The translations under genes were made by a program, and so were the position numbers. Positions 44,601 through 56,600 of a stretch of DNA of 64,000 nt are shown in pieces; position 1 is the stretch's first letter, and each line of letters starts with the position of its first letter. Origin of the DNA: Symsagittifera roscoffensis. Lineage: Eukaryota; Xenacoelomorpha; Acoela; Convolutidae. Location of the stretch: NCBI RefSeq assembly GCF_963678635.1, contig NC_087064.1, forward strand, positions 20,572,509-20,636,508. The letters run 5' to 3'. The notes below the pieces were generated by a model. That model ran no database searches and was not told where the DNA came from. It saw only the letters and a list, made by a program, of their open reading frames with translations.

Positions 44601-47600
44601 CAAATAGGTTTTCTGCTTTTCGTAGAGAATCTATGAAATTCTAACAGGCCTGTCTAAGCATAGTTCGTTTCTATAATTTCCCAAAAATCCACAGACTAAA
44701 ATATTTTGTTTGGCGATGCTCTTTTTTCCGACTAACAGCCGGTTTTTGGGTCTACAGCTTTCACGTGGTACTAAATGTGATGCACCTGTATCACCTATGC
44801 AAACTATAAAAAAGGAACCCAGAAAAAAATCAGGTACCTACAGGCCAGAATATTCAACCAGTTCTCAGCGAATTTTTTAATGAAAACGCATTGTTGGTTT
44901 GTTGTACAAATAGGATGTTTTGACCGAAAATTAGTTTGGATTCGGACCTTAAGTGTCAAAATTAGATGATATAATGAACTTCATGGAAGATGTCAGAGAT
45001 GTCTTTTCCTAAAAATCAAAAATCAGTGGCTTTTTCTGCATATTTAGCGCAGAAAAAACGTCCATGCGTGATCCCACAAAAGTTCTCGGTTTAAATCTGA
45101 TCAGGAACAGTTTTTTCTCCAAACTCAATGAAATTATCCTGATTTTTGTCGGCTTACTTGTCACAGCATATATACTTTTGTTCAAATTCCACTCTTATTG
45201 AGAAGCCTTTTTTGATTCCTATAATGTTACAAGTAATTGAAATCAAAAAATTTAGCTGCAATTTTGAAATTTTTACTTATAGTTTTTCAATGTATGACCT
45301 ACAGAGGACTTTCAACGTTTTATTTTGACTTTTACACAAGAAAGCAATGAATGTAGTTTTCTGTTAATTTTCTTAAAATTCATAAATTAATCGTGGAATA
45401 CTTTTCAAGAATAGTTCTTTTGCTTGGTTTCAGTTTGTCAAATGGGTTTTTATTTATTACAAGTGGGTTACAGAGTAGCTAGATAAGGTTTAATTTTGAG
45501 GAAAAAAAACTTTCAAATTACCATCTCAAATAAGTTGCTGTATCCTGGAATCTATTTTCTGCGTTTGAACACGGTCAATTTCTTTGTATCTCAACAAATT
45601 ATGGCTCTGCTTTGCCTGTTTAGTAAAAAGAAAAAACTTTCTTACAAAGTGTTTGTTATAGTTTTACCTGTTGCCAAATTTTCCTGTGCTAACTGCACAG
45701 TAACATCAGACTCTCGTTGTTTCGATTACCAAAGATTGTGGCGAAAATTTTATGCTCGTTTTGTTTGAATCAGATCGAATTTAATTTTTTGAGAATAATC
45801 TTCACTTTTTGCTTAATACCATTTTAAATACGCCAGAAGTTAACTTTCAAAAAATATATATTTCACGTGTGATATTTATTTCTCCTAAAACAAAAAAGTT
45901 TTAAAATCGTCAACTGAGGCGGTTAATAATGGTGAAACTATGGCCACAGGTAAAACTATTTGTTTTTTTTTATGAACGCGTTCCAACTTTTGAAGAAAAC
46001 GGACTATTTACGCTTGGGCCGGTTTTTTATTCAGCCAATTTTAGATTTTTAAGTAAGCGTTTTTGATATAAAGTTTTTTTTAAATCATCTGGAAGATATT
46101 GTTGTCCTGACCCCCGTAACTTTACAAAAAAGGAACCTTTGATCCTTTTTTGAAAAGTACAAAGATTTGAAAATTGCTAATTTGGCCAAGATCGGATAAA
46201 CAACGTGCGATATAATGCGTTCTTATAACACGCGTAAGCGGCGATCTTTTTCATTTCAGTCTTATTGGAACAATACGAGATGCTAAAAATACCCTTTTTT
46301 TAGATCTCGGTGGATCAAATGCGAGTGGGGGATAAAATGAGTTAGGGGGATAAAAAAAACTTTTTTGGATTACTTCATCAATTATTCAAAAAAGTTATAA
46401 TTTGCTTTAATGTGCAGTCGTATTATTCAGGGCTTCGCCCTGATATACGGGCAGTTTTGTTCTTCATTTAAAATCAGAACAAACTTAAATAAGACTGCTC
46501 GTATATGAAGGAAAATTCTTGAAAAATACTACCGCAGAGTAAGGCCAATTAAAATGTTTTTGGTTGAAAAACTGTCAAAGGAATTGGAAAAAAAGCTCTT
46601 TTTTTTCATTTTTATTTTTCAATCACGCTATGGTAAACTACAAAGGGGTGTATTTAGCGTCTCGTATCCTACTAACAATAAAAAATGGTCTGCTTCAACT
46701 CAATTTGAAACGCAATAATCCGTCACTTACGCGTGTTTTAAGAACGCAACATATTTCTGTCTAATTTGCTTAACTTAAAAGTCGAAAAATGACTGAATTA
46801 AAAAAAAAAACGGCCCAAGCATAGATGTTCTGTTTTCTTCGAAAGTCGGAACAATTGGGCTGAATATTGAGTCATCTGTTGCGCTACCAGAATCAAAAGT
46901 TACAATTTCGCACTTTACACTGCCCGTGGATAGAATAACTTCAAACGACACTGCTNNNNNNNNNNNNNNNNNNNNNNNNNNNNNNNNNNNNNNNNNNNNN
47001 NNNNNNNNNNNNNNNNNNNNNNNNNNNNNNNNNNNNNNNNNNNNNNNNNNNNNNNNNNNNNNNNNNNNNNNNNNNNNNNNNNNNNNNNNNNNNNNNNNNN
47101 NNNNNNNNNNNNNNNNNNNNNNNNNNNNNNNNNNNNNNNNNNNNNNNNNNNNNNNCCCAAAGCATTGTTTTGCCCCTATTTTGGGAAAATTTTCAGCGCC
47201 GCAGGCAGGCAAATTTTTGAAAAAACAGTCAAAAAAGCCGATTTTGGGCACTTTTTGAAAAATTTTGACAAAAAATTGCGTTTCGTTTGGCGCGCGCTCC
47301 CCCTCAAAGTTAATATATATTGGCGCCAAAGGCGCCTTTAGAAAAATTTTAGGGTCGGTCGACCAAAAATGTTTACTAAGCGTTCATTGCTGGTTGAATG
47401 CTTAGTAATTTTATCCTAAGTTATAACCTCACCTTAAATCGTCAAATTGTCTTGACAAAAAGTAGAGTAGAAACAATAGTTAGAAAAGGTTAGAATTAAT
47501 TAGTTGGTTAAATACAAAGCACTAGGTAATTAGATTATATAAACGAATCGAACAGCTTAAAGAAATATACCTATGAGGGGAATTTGAGTTAATCTTATTT

Positions 47601-50600
47601 TGTTCATCAATATTTTATCTTCTTACTAAGGTAGATGACTGAGTAGTATTTCTTGGGTTGCCCTGGATGTTGTCCACTTGGCACTTCTGGTTTGGTTGTC
47701 AGTTTCGTCTTGCCGTAGTCCTTTGGGTACTTGTAGTCCAGACTTCCTCAGATGAGTTTATCTCGAGTATCTCGTTTTATAATTTTATCGAACTTGAAAT
47801 GAGAATTTATTCTCTATTTTATTTGTGAAAAAAGACTAGTTTAGTTTTAATGTAAAGGCAGAAAAGAAAAAGTATTTATTTTTTGAAAAGGTCTAACTGA
47901 AGATATCTAACTTGCTGCTTACTGAGCAAAATGAAACACTGACGATTTCAGGCCAGTCCTTTCGCTCGTAAGCATAAACCGGCGGCTGATTCAATCTTTA
48001 ATTATTCAGATGTCACCTGCTCTTTTGTTCTCCCTTTCTTATAAGGGAATTTTCAACTAGTTTTTATTTGATTTTTTCAAATCAAATATCTTTAACATAT
48101 TAGTCCCCTTTGATAAAAACCGCAGCCTTCAGTTTGTCTGATTAAAAATTCATATTACTCTCTCTGATGCATCATATTGCAGGTGCATCTCTGCTTAATC
48201 AAAGCAAGGAGAATTTCAGTGCAACCGGCAAGACTGCTAAATATTTATCCAGCTTGTTTCAAGTTAAGTTAAAAGGGACGTATTAATAATCGCCGCCCTT
48301 TGAAAATATTGAGCATGAAAAAATGAGAAAACATGGACAAGTATTTCAAAAGGAGTGGATTTTCAAAACAAGATTTTATAGTCCTAATAAGAGTAAATCA
48401 GTCATTATCTGATTTAGTGAAAAGAGGCTTTAATTTAAATGGCACGCTCCAATTTAGAATTGGGTCGTTAAATAAACAATTAAGACAATGGTCTTTTGTC
48501 TGTGTAGTATTTCTCAATACTACAACTCACCCCTTTTTTTTAGAAAATTAAGCTGTTCGATTCTTACAGTTACCATGGTGAAACTTTAAACACTTTAGTG
48601 GTTAAATACTATAGTTATAAAATTTAAAAAGAACATCAAGTGAAAAAGTTATGAAGATAGGTTAGGCTTTTTCTAGAGCTTCCTTGCGGCTTCTAGCTCC
48701 ACGTTGTATGATCTGAGGATCGCTATCTTCCTCTGTGAAGCCTCGAGTTTTTGTTGCAACTTCACGATTTTCTTCTTTTTGATTTTGTTCTTGATTCGTA
48801 GTCTGCTCATTCCGTCCGTAAGTTCTTGAATGTCGTATTGTTCTTCCTGTTTGTTTTGTACATGGTTCGGAAAGGCAGTTATTCCCTCAAACGGGATGGT
48901 GACTTGCGTGCCTCCTGCCTTGAGGATGTAGCCGTTTTCCTCCCTCTTCTTTAATTTCCAGAAGTTGGTTTCGTTCTTTATAACCACTTCTTGCTGGGTT
49001 ATGAAATCGATAGGCATCAGCGCCTTTTCCATTGTCGTTGAGTTGACGACTTCGATGAACGATGGCAGTTTCCATCTGTTATAATTTTCCTAAATTGAGT
49101 ACTTTAAACTCGTTATATATTTTGAATTTTCCGTATCCAATTTTGCTTCTCTGCACTTCTGCAGTTCCAATCTCTGAGTCAAACAGGGAAAACTGCGAGG
49201 GTTCTTATTCAACCCGTCGTCCATTGACAAAGATTGTACTGCTACAGGTTTCCGTTGTTTCTTCCTGAGAGGCACCTTTCTTTTAAACTCCTCTGGTGCT
49301 GGGTCTGCATTTCTGCAGTTCCAGTGTAAAATTGGGTCATATTCCATTTCGCTAAACATCAATATAAAATGACCAAATATTCAAAATCCCGAATTACATT
49401 CGGATATTCAGGCTAATTATCAACTGTTTGAACAATGAAGGGCAAAATGTAAAATTGTATATATATATATAAACGGTGGAACATATAATCTTGTGGTTTC
49501 ACACAAACCCACCACGGAAAACAAATGAAGAAAAACGATCATGGTGTTTTTTAACCACAGGAATAAAGCACTTTACAACACTGAGTTAAGCTCAGATATG
49601 AAACTTAAAGCAAAAATGCAAATGTAATTAAGGCAAAAAATGGAAATTTGGGCATTAATTAACCCCTAATCTTAAATGTATGTCCACCTGGGGTCATCCA
49701 CGGGCTTACCATGGGGTCCCCTTTTATAGGTAAAAGGGACTAGAAAAAACCGGGGGGGGGGTGGGGGTAAATAGCATATAAAATAGCATGTTTAAAGGAT
49801 ATTTTGTGTTTACTGTTGTTAATAAAGATATATAAATTGTGAGCGAATTACTGAAAGGTTCAGGCCTTACCAAATGTAGGAGTGTAGAGGAATTGTATAA
49901 TGACATCGTATAGTGTGGAGAATTAATTCCAGGGGTCGGAAAAATCACAAGGGATGTGGCATAAGGGACAAAAGGTCTGGGTATTTCCCCAATTAGCGCT
50001 TTTAACCATACTATCACATGAACAACAAGGGGAATAATATGAAAGTGATTGGGTATAATTTGGGACTTGGCAAATGGGGCATAAAATCTGTCCATATTTA
50101 GAAAAATGGGCTACAATTTGCTCATGACAGTCTATACAGATAAAGTTTGGTGGATGATGCGGCTCGTTATTATGCGGTTTCTTGAATTTGAATTTTGGTA
50201 AGTAGCAAATCGGGCATTCAAGAGTGGGTTGTTCAATGGTTTTTCGAAAGTACTGTAAAATGGGTTGAGAAACATTAAGAAAACTTTGGAAATAAAAATA
50301 ACAAGCTTGAAAAATTTTACATATAAAAGCTGGTAAAGTTATCTGAATCATTTTTAAAGAAGGAAAGATTAAAGAATAAGTCGATTGGAGGTTTGGAAAT
50401 TGATGTCGATAACATCTTCGTCATTGTTGAACGCATTTATGATAATATTAAAAAATCTACTGCTGCTTTTGACAGTAAATTTTTCTTCATCGTGGAAGCC
50501 AGGACTATAAAGTTTGCAAAAAATATCCAACTGCTGTTGATCGGGATGAATATAAATACGATTTGTGAGCGCTTGGTAACCGTCAACTTGGACGAGGAGA

Positions 50601-53600
50601 TTATAATTAAGGACAAAATCAATGTCCATTACCAAGCAGAACATTTTGCAACTTCCTAAACAAACAGCATAATTGTTTGTTCATTTTTGTTTGCCTTTAC
50701 AGGTCTGAAATTTGTTAATATGTTCGAAATTTAGTACGTGAACATCCTGGCGGCATATTGGGCATAAGAATTTGTCAAAATTAAGTTAGTTTTGGATTTA
50801 AGAGTCATGTAGCATTCACTACAAATAAAATGAAAGGGTTGTGGATACTTTCTTTTGTGAAGTTTTCTTAATTGAAGGGTTGTTTTCGATTCTAGACAAC
50901 CAGGGCATTCGTTTGCCATTGTATAAAGAGAAGTTATGCCCAGAACTCATCAAAAGCAATTTTTGAAAAACAGATAGGGCAGATGTTTTTGCATTTTTCA
51001 ATGCAGTTATTGCATACAGTAATTTAAGGGTGCTTAACTATCATATGTTCACCCTTTCGTTTGTTTCTGGATAACATTAATTGGTTGCAGATATTACAGA
51101 CATCGTATTCTGTCATATTAATTACATGAATATTCTGCCTGCAAATGGGGCAAGGAATTTTTGCGAATGATGTACTAGCTCTTAGCTTGAGTTTATTATA
51201 ACAATTAACGCAAACTAAATGTGGTGGTTGTGGAGGTAAATTTTTATGTAATTTTTTCATTTGATCGCAAATTTCCAAACATATAGGACATTCAGTTGTC
51301 ATTCTCACTGCTCATTCAATCTGGTCTAGATCGCAGGGAATTGGAAATGTTAGGCTAATTGCAAGACATAGTATTAAATGCCAGTATTTAGTGCTTGGTT
51401 TAATAATGGTGCTGTGTAGTTCGCCATTATGAAGCGTTTCGAAATGAATTATAAAAATGGGGATTATTTTGAAATTTTCTGCTAGAATGAAGGAGCGTTG
51501 GAACCCTTTAATTTGGACAAAGGTTCCTTCGTAAAAAATTATCATTCTAGTCTAAAGTACAATGTTCACATTCAATATTGGTAGGACAAGACTCTGGGTG
51601 ATCAGATACAAAAAGGAAGAATGGCCAATATCGGGAAGTGCGGTAAATACTAAGTTCCTCAAAAGTACCTGTTTCGATGTATCGAACATTAACTATCATG
51701 TAAACTTGTAAAAGTGGTTGTAATTCAAATGTTTTCTTTATATGAATAACTGAAACTGGTTGGTCGTTGATATTAAACATCATATTTTCTAATTAGAGAA
51801 AAAAGGTGGATTTAGAAAAAATTCTGCATTTGTGTCAAAAGCAAAAAAATGACTTAGTTCAAGGAAATTAGGGTGATTTCCTGCAACTGTTATTGTAGTT
51901 GCTATACTGGAGTTAACCTTACTCACATGTAAAAGATAAAAGTTTTCAGAGTGTTTTTCTACTCCAGTGAGTGAGTAACGTAGGTTTGGTAACCGGATGA
52001 ACAGATTACGAGAGGTTAATGAGATCATTTGAATGGAAATCGCTTATGTCTTTTGGCAGATGACTTAAGCATCTATTCGACAAAAATAGAAAAAAAATCC
52101 AAATGGCGAGTTGTGGAAGACTTCAATTGTTCCGTCTTCCCAAGTATTACAGTAATCGAAATATAAGATAAGTTTTGGACAATATGAACCATTACAAGCG
52201 TCGAAGGATTTTTCTATTTGGTAAAGGAGTACGTGACGATTGTTGTGTTTATATAACATGAGTTTATGTTCAATTATTTTACTCACAAAAAAAATTTCTT
52301 CACAAGCAGTTTCGAATATGGCTGAGTTTTTATACTTTAAGATGTGAAGAATATCTTTGTTTCTAGGATTGGTTTGCTTTACGATAATATCGTAATTTTG
52401 ATTATGGTGAAAGTCGTGAAAGAATTTCTTTGGGAAATGAAGACAAGATATGATTAAGCAGAAATTTTGATTTAATGTGTCAAGGAACATTTATTTTTCT
52501 CCAAATTTTATATTTGGAAAGTATCCATTCAATTTTGTTGTTTCTGGTTTAATATTTATACACAGAAGTGAATTCCTTCGAAATCGGTAATGACGACTGC
52601 TGAGCTATTTCGTTCCAGTAAAGAACGAATATAATCATATTTTTTGTTTGAAGAGTCAATTTCAATTTTTTGAACAGTTTCCTCAGGATAAATTATTATC
52701 ATAAGGTGAATACAATCATTTGGTTTAGTTTTTGGTAATCTTGCTGATGCTATTAATGCTGGTAGTTTGTTTGCATAACCTGGGAGTTGAATTAATAAAC
52801 GAATGTCTCGATCCGAAATTCCTACCAACATTTAAATGTTTGTGTTCAAGTAAATTCTTTGTATCGTGGTATTTCACACACAAAAATGAACTCCTTCTGA
52901 AGTAATTTTTATGATAGCAGATTCGTTACTTTGAAGAAACGAACAAATATAATTATATTTGGGATTCGATGATTCAATGACAGCTTCATGAATCACTTTT
53001 CCTGGATAAACAATTAGCATGAGGCGTATAAAATTATTGGTTCCTAATTGAGGTAAGTCAACAGCTGCTATTCGTGTAAACAGTTTATTTGTAAGTGTGG
53101 GAAATTGAATATGTAAAAGAACTTGTCTGTTTAAAATATCGACTAGCATTTAGTCTAAGGGGATGCACAGTTTTCTTGGGGGCATTCTGAAATAGAAAAC
53201 TGTTGCTTAGATTGGTGTTTTACTGTTGTTGTTGGTGGTTGGATGAGGGATTGTTGTGCTAGAGATTGTTCCTATTACATTGGTCCGTACTAAATGTTCG
53301 TTTTGGTTATTTAGGTCTGGGTATAAACCAGGTTCGTTTCGCGAATCTGGTGACATTAAGGGTACTGCAGGCTCATTTCGCTCTACCATAGGTATTGAAG
53401 CAGTGCTTTCTTGGTAAATATTTTGATTATGATTTTGTTGTCGTATTTGTTTTTGTCTTGAGTTTCGCGAATTTGATGATTCAAGATTGGAGTTTTCGTT
53501 TGAGAAAATGGAAGTAGAAACTGATAGAACGAAAAGTTTATATGTTGCACCTAATATTATCTTCCAGAAGCTCATAGTACGATTTGTTAACTTATTAATT

Positions 53601-56600
53601 ACCAAAGCTTTGATAATTGTTACTATTATTTCTATCAGGAATTTGAGAAAAAGAAAACAGGCAAAATAAATTCCGATTTTCTCTAAGAAAAAAGCAACAA
53701 AACCGAGTGTTCCGATGAAACTATTCATAAAAAATCCTGGTGAGAGCAGAGAATCTAGATAAATTTTTTTGTTTAAACCCATTGCAGTGGTTAAAGCGTC
53801 GGAATTTGCATAATCCATGTGTCCATTTTGGAGAACAGTTCTTGTAATTTTTTTGAGAATAGATGTTGATGCTGTGTTATGAATAATGTTATCCCAAAAA
53901 GCTTTTAATTGTTTTGGGGTATACATGCCTGCGCGTCGCGAATCGTATACGGGAAATTCCGTAATATGGCCTATATCTTGTGGAGCGAACATTAAAGGAG
54001 TCTTGAAAAGTATTGGAGCCGGCATTAATTGGTACCAAGATAATTTATCATCTAAATCAAGTTGAAAGGCATTTTTGTAGCCACCAACGCAATGTGTTTC
54101 GTTGGCAAAAGGAAAAGTTTGGCGGGTAATAGGGTCGACAAACATTGTTCGCCCATTGTAAAAGATCGGTATTCGATCAAAGCATTTTTCGAGAACTTTA
54201 AGAGGTGAAACTTTTTTAGGGAAGTGATACAGCCAGCCAACTGCTCCATCGGTGTCCAAAATTATAGAGCGATTTCCGGTATACATATATCCTGCAAGTC
54301 TGGTATTTTGTAAAGCTAACATCATTATTGTTAGAATTTGTTTTCTTTCGAGTTCACATTGATTCTGTAATAATGTCATTTCAGAATGTCTGAGTTGTTT
54401 AGCATTAAAATACATTATGTAATCTAACTTTGCACCCAGATGAAGTTCGTAATCAATTTCATCGGTACCTACATGGCGCCAAAGAGGATCCCGATTTTTA
54501 TTGTTAAGTTCATCATGGAGGAATGAAAAATTACCTGATCCCAGAGGATAGTTCAAAGGTTTCTTTCTTTTTGATCATTCTCATTTATTTGCATTTGATA
54601 GTAATTTCTATCATCGTGTCGTATGTTGCTGGATTTACCAGTGTTCATATCAAAACTGCCTGAATAAGAAATAAACAAGGACTCAAAATTTGTTTTATAT
54701 AATGCTCCTGGCCTGCTGCAGACGTCTTGCTGCTTGTTGTGAATGCGAATTTTGAGGTCTAAGCCATTGGGTGCCGATCCCTCACTCAGTATACGATATT
54801 GAGGGTGGTCCAACTTATTAGCGTACTTGACCATTTTCGCTTTTTGAGAAAACAATTTTGTGACTACGCAATTTTCGGGCATGTCCCAAGTGTAAGCATA
54901 AGGATCTAATGATGTTGATTCGCATCCGCCTTCGAGTACTGTGCATGGTAATGGGATACCGTAAGGATTTTGTACTTGTTTTGTTTCTAGATTTACTTTG
55001 AGTTGAACTTTTTGCATGTGCGTTTCGTAGCTATAGTGTTTGACTTGTCCCCTATTCTTGCATGATGTCGAACTATCGCCTTCTAATGATGTTCCTTCAT
55101 TTCTGTGTTGTAAAATACTTTCATCCATTTTTATAATTAGTTCATGGGTGTATCCATCTTCATTCACCTTAAATTTGTTGTTCTTTGCTGCTTTTTCGCA
55201 ATCTTCTGGTGGTATAATAATTTCATAGGTTATCATGTTCATATTGTGAACGATGGAAGAATGTGCCCACATTCCGCAAATATAACGAATGGGAAATGTT
55301 TTAATTTTTACACATAACTGCGTTCACGTATGTTCTATAAGACCGTTGATATACGCTAATTGTGCTATCGGTGGTGTAAAGGTTTTCTGGGCTAACTTTA
55401 CATGGGGCCACTTGATTTAAAGCATACCTTTTATTTTCCTGCATGCTTGAACAGTCATAGTGAGTAACTTTGAGAGAATTCGATACGTTTTCCAAATCAT
55501 CATTCTGTAGAATGACAAGAGGTATAAATGTTGAAAGTAGAGTAGTAAATTTCATCATTATCGCGAAGTTGCTAAAAACTAGCAATAGCAAATTTTTTGG
55601 TTGGTTTTTATTGGAAGAAACCATTGTTTTTTAATAAATCATTAGTTTTTCTGACACACTTTAAACATACACCTAATAAACAATAAGATTACGCACTAAA
55701 ACCAATCTTAAACGTTAACCAGATAACACCAAACACCAATTTTTAGTTTCAGCACAAAAATATCAGGTTTCACAACAAAAACTAAGTTTAAAACACTGAC
55801 ACATCCACTTTATATTGATAAACTAGGTTCCATATGATAGCATAAGCACTAAAAAATTGGTTTTTACCAGCCAAAATTTTTGGTTTCAGTCTAGGTTTCA
55901 GTTATAGGGTCAAAGGTTTCAGTTAAAATAAGTATAGTTTCCGGTCAAAATTTTAAGTTTCTGTAAACGGATTCGGGTAAAACAGCAAAATTTGAACTAG
56001 TCAAAACCCAAATTTTGATACCATAAGTCAAAAACCTGGTCCTAAATGGTACGTTTTTGTTAGCTTCAGGTTTCAGAACACAAAAATTGAGTTTTTGGTC
56101 TCAAAATTGAGCTCCGAACGCCGAATATTGACTTTTTAGAGAAAACTAACGGTGTTAAAACCCACCAAACCAATTTTAAAATTTGGTTCCTAAGGCTGAA
56201 ACGTACGTTTCAGAATTGGTGTTTTTGGTTTCAGAACCAAAAATTTTGCTTCCCAAGTGAAATTTTTGTGAAATATTGAAAGATAATAGGACCCCTTAAT
56301 GCACTAACAAATTTTTGAACTCAAAAAACTTCTAGAAGGTGTTAGTTTGAGCCCTCAAACTTATAGTTTCAGAAAACTAAAATCGTCGTTTTAGGCTTAA
56401 ATTTTCATCTTTTTGGCAATTTTATTGCTGGAATAGAAATATATTAGAGAGACCAACCTAAATTTTCAATCTCAAAACTCTAAAACCAAGTGGTCAAACC
56501 ATAGTTTCAGTTCTAGAAATCATAGTTTCAGCCCCAAAAACTTAAGTATCCGCAAACAAAATTTTGATTTTGAAGTTGCAAACCTGATCCAAATTCTAAT

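Larger units (their letters stand above)
47372..48524 (+). repeat. 5' LTR
   Basis: Starts TTTACTAAGCGTTCATTGC and ends CTCAATACTACA. About 97% identical by eye to 60192-61332 (roughly 30 differences plus a few 1-base indels). It contains TATATAAA at 47536 and AATAAA at 48471. It does not start with TG as most LTRs do; a TG lies two bases earlier (47370), overlapping the presumed target duplication. The first 13 bases are not present in the 3' LTR. Confidence 0.85.

Noticed and set aside
46775-47329. Minus-strand 184-codon frame across the N gap
   Set aside because: The frame exists only because N translates as X; the sequenced parts are MITE and GCTCGTAT repeat.
48887-49075. 62-codon minus ORF overlapping the coiled-coil gene
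   Set aside because: Overlapping frame with no clear pattern; the coiled-coil frame is better supported.
50393-50659. Plus-strand 88-codon frame opposite the 50369-50644 gene
   Set aside because: The minus-strand frame has the family pattern of neighbouring genes; the plus frame has none.
50819-51001. Separate 60-codon minus ORF between the zinc genes
   Set aside because: Another frame of the same stretch carries the VCNNC and CPIC module continuing RING-like copy 1, so this frame is a shadow.
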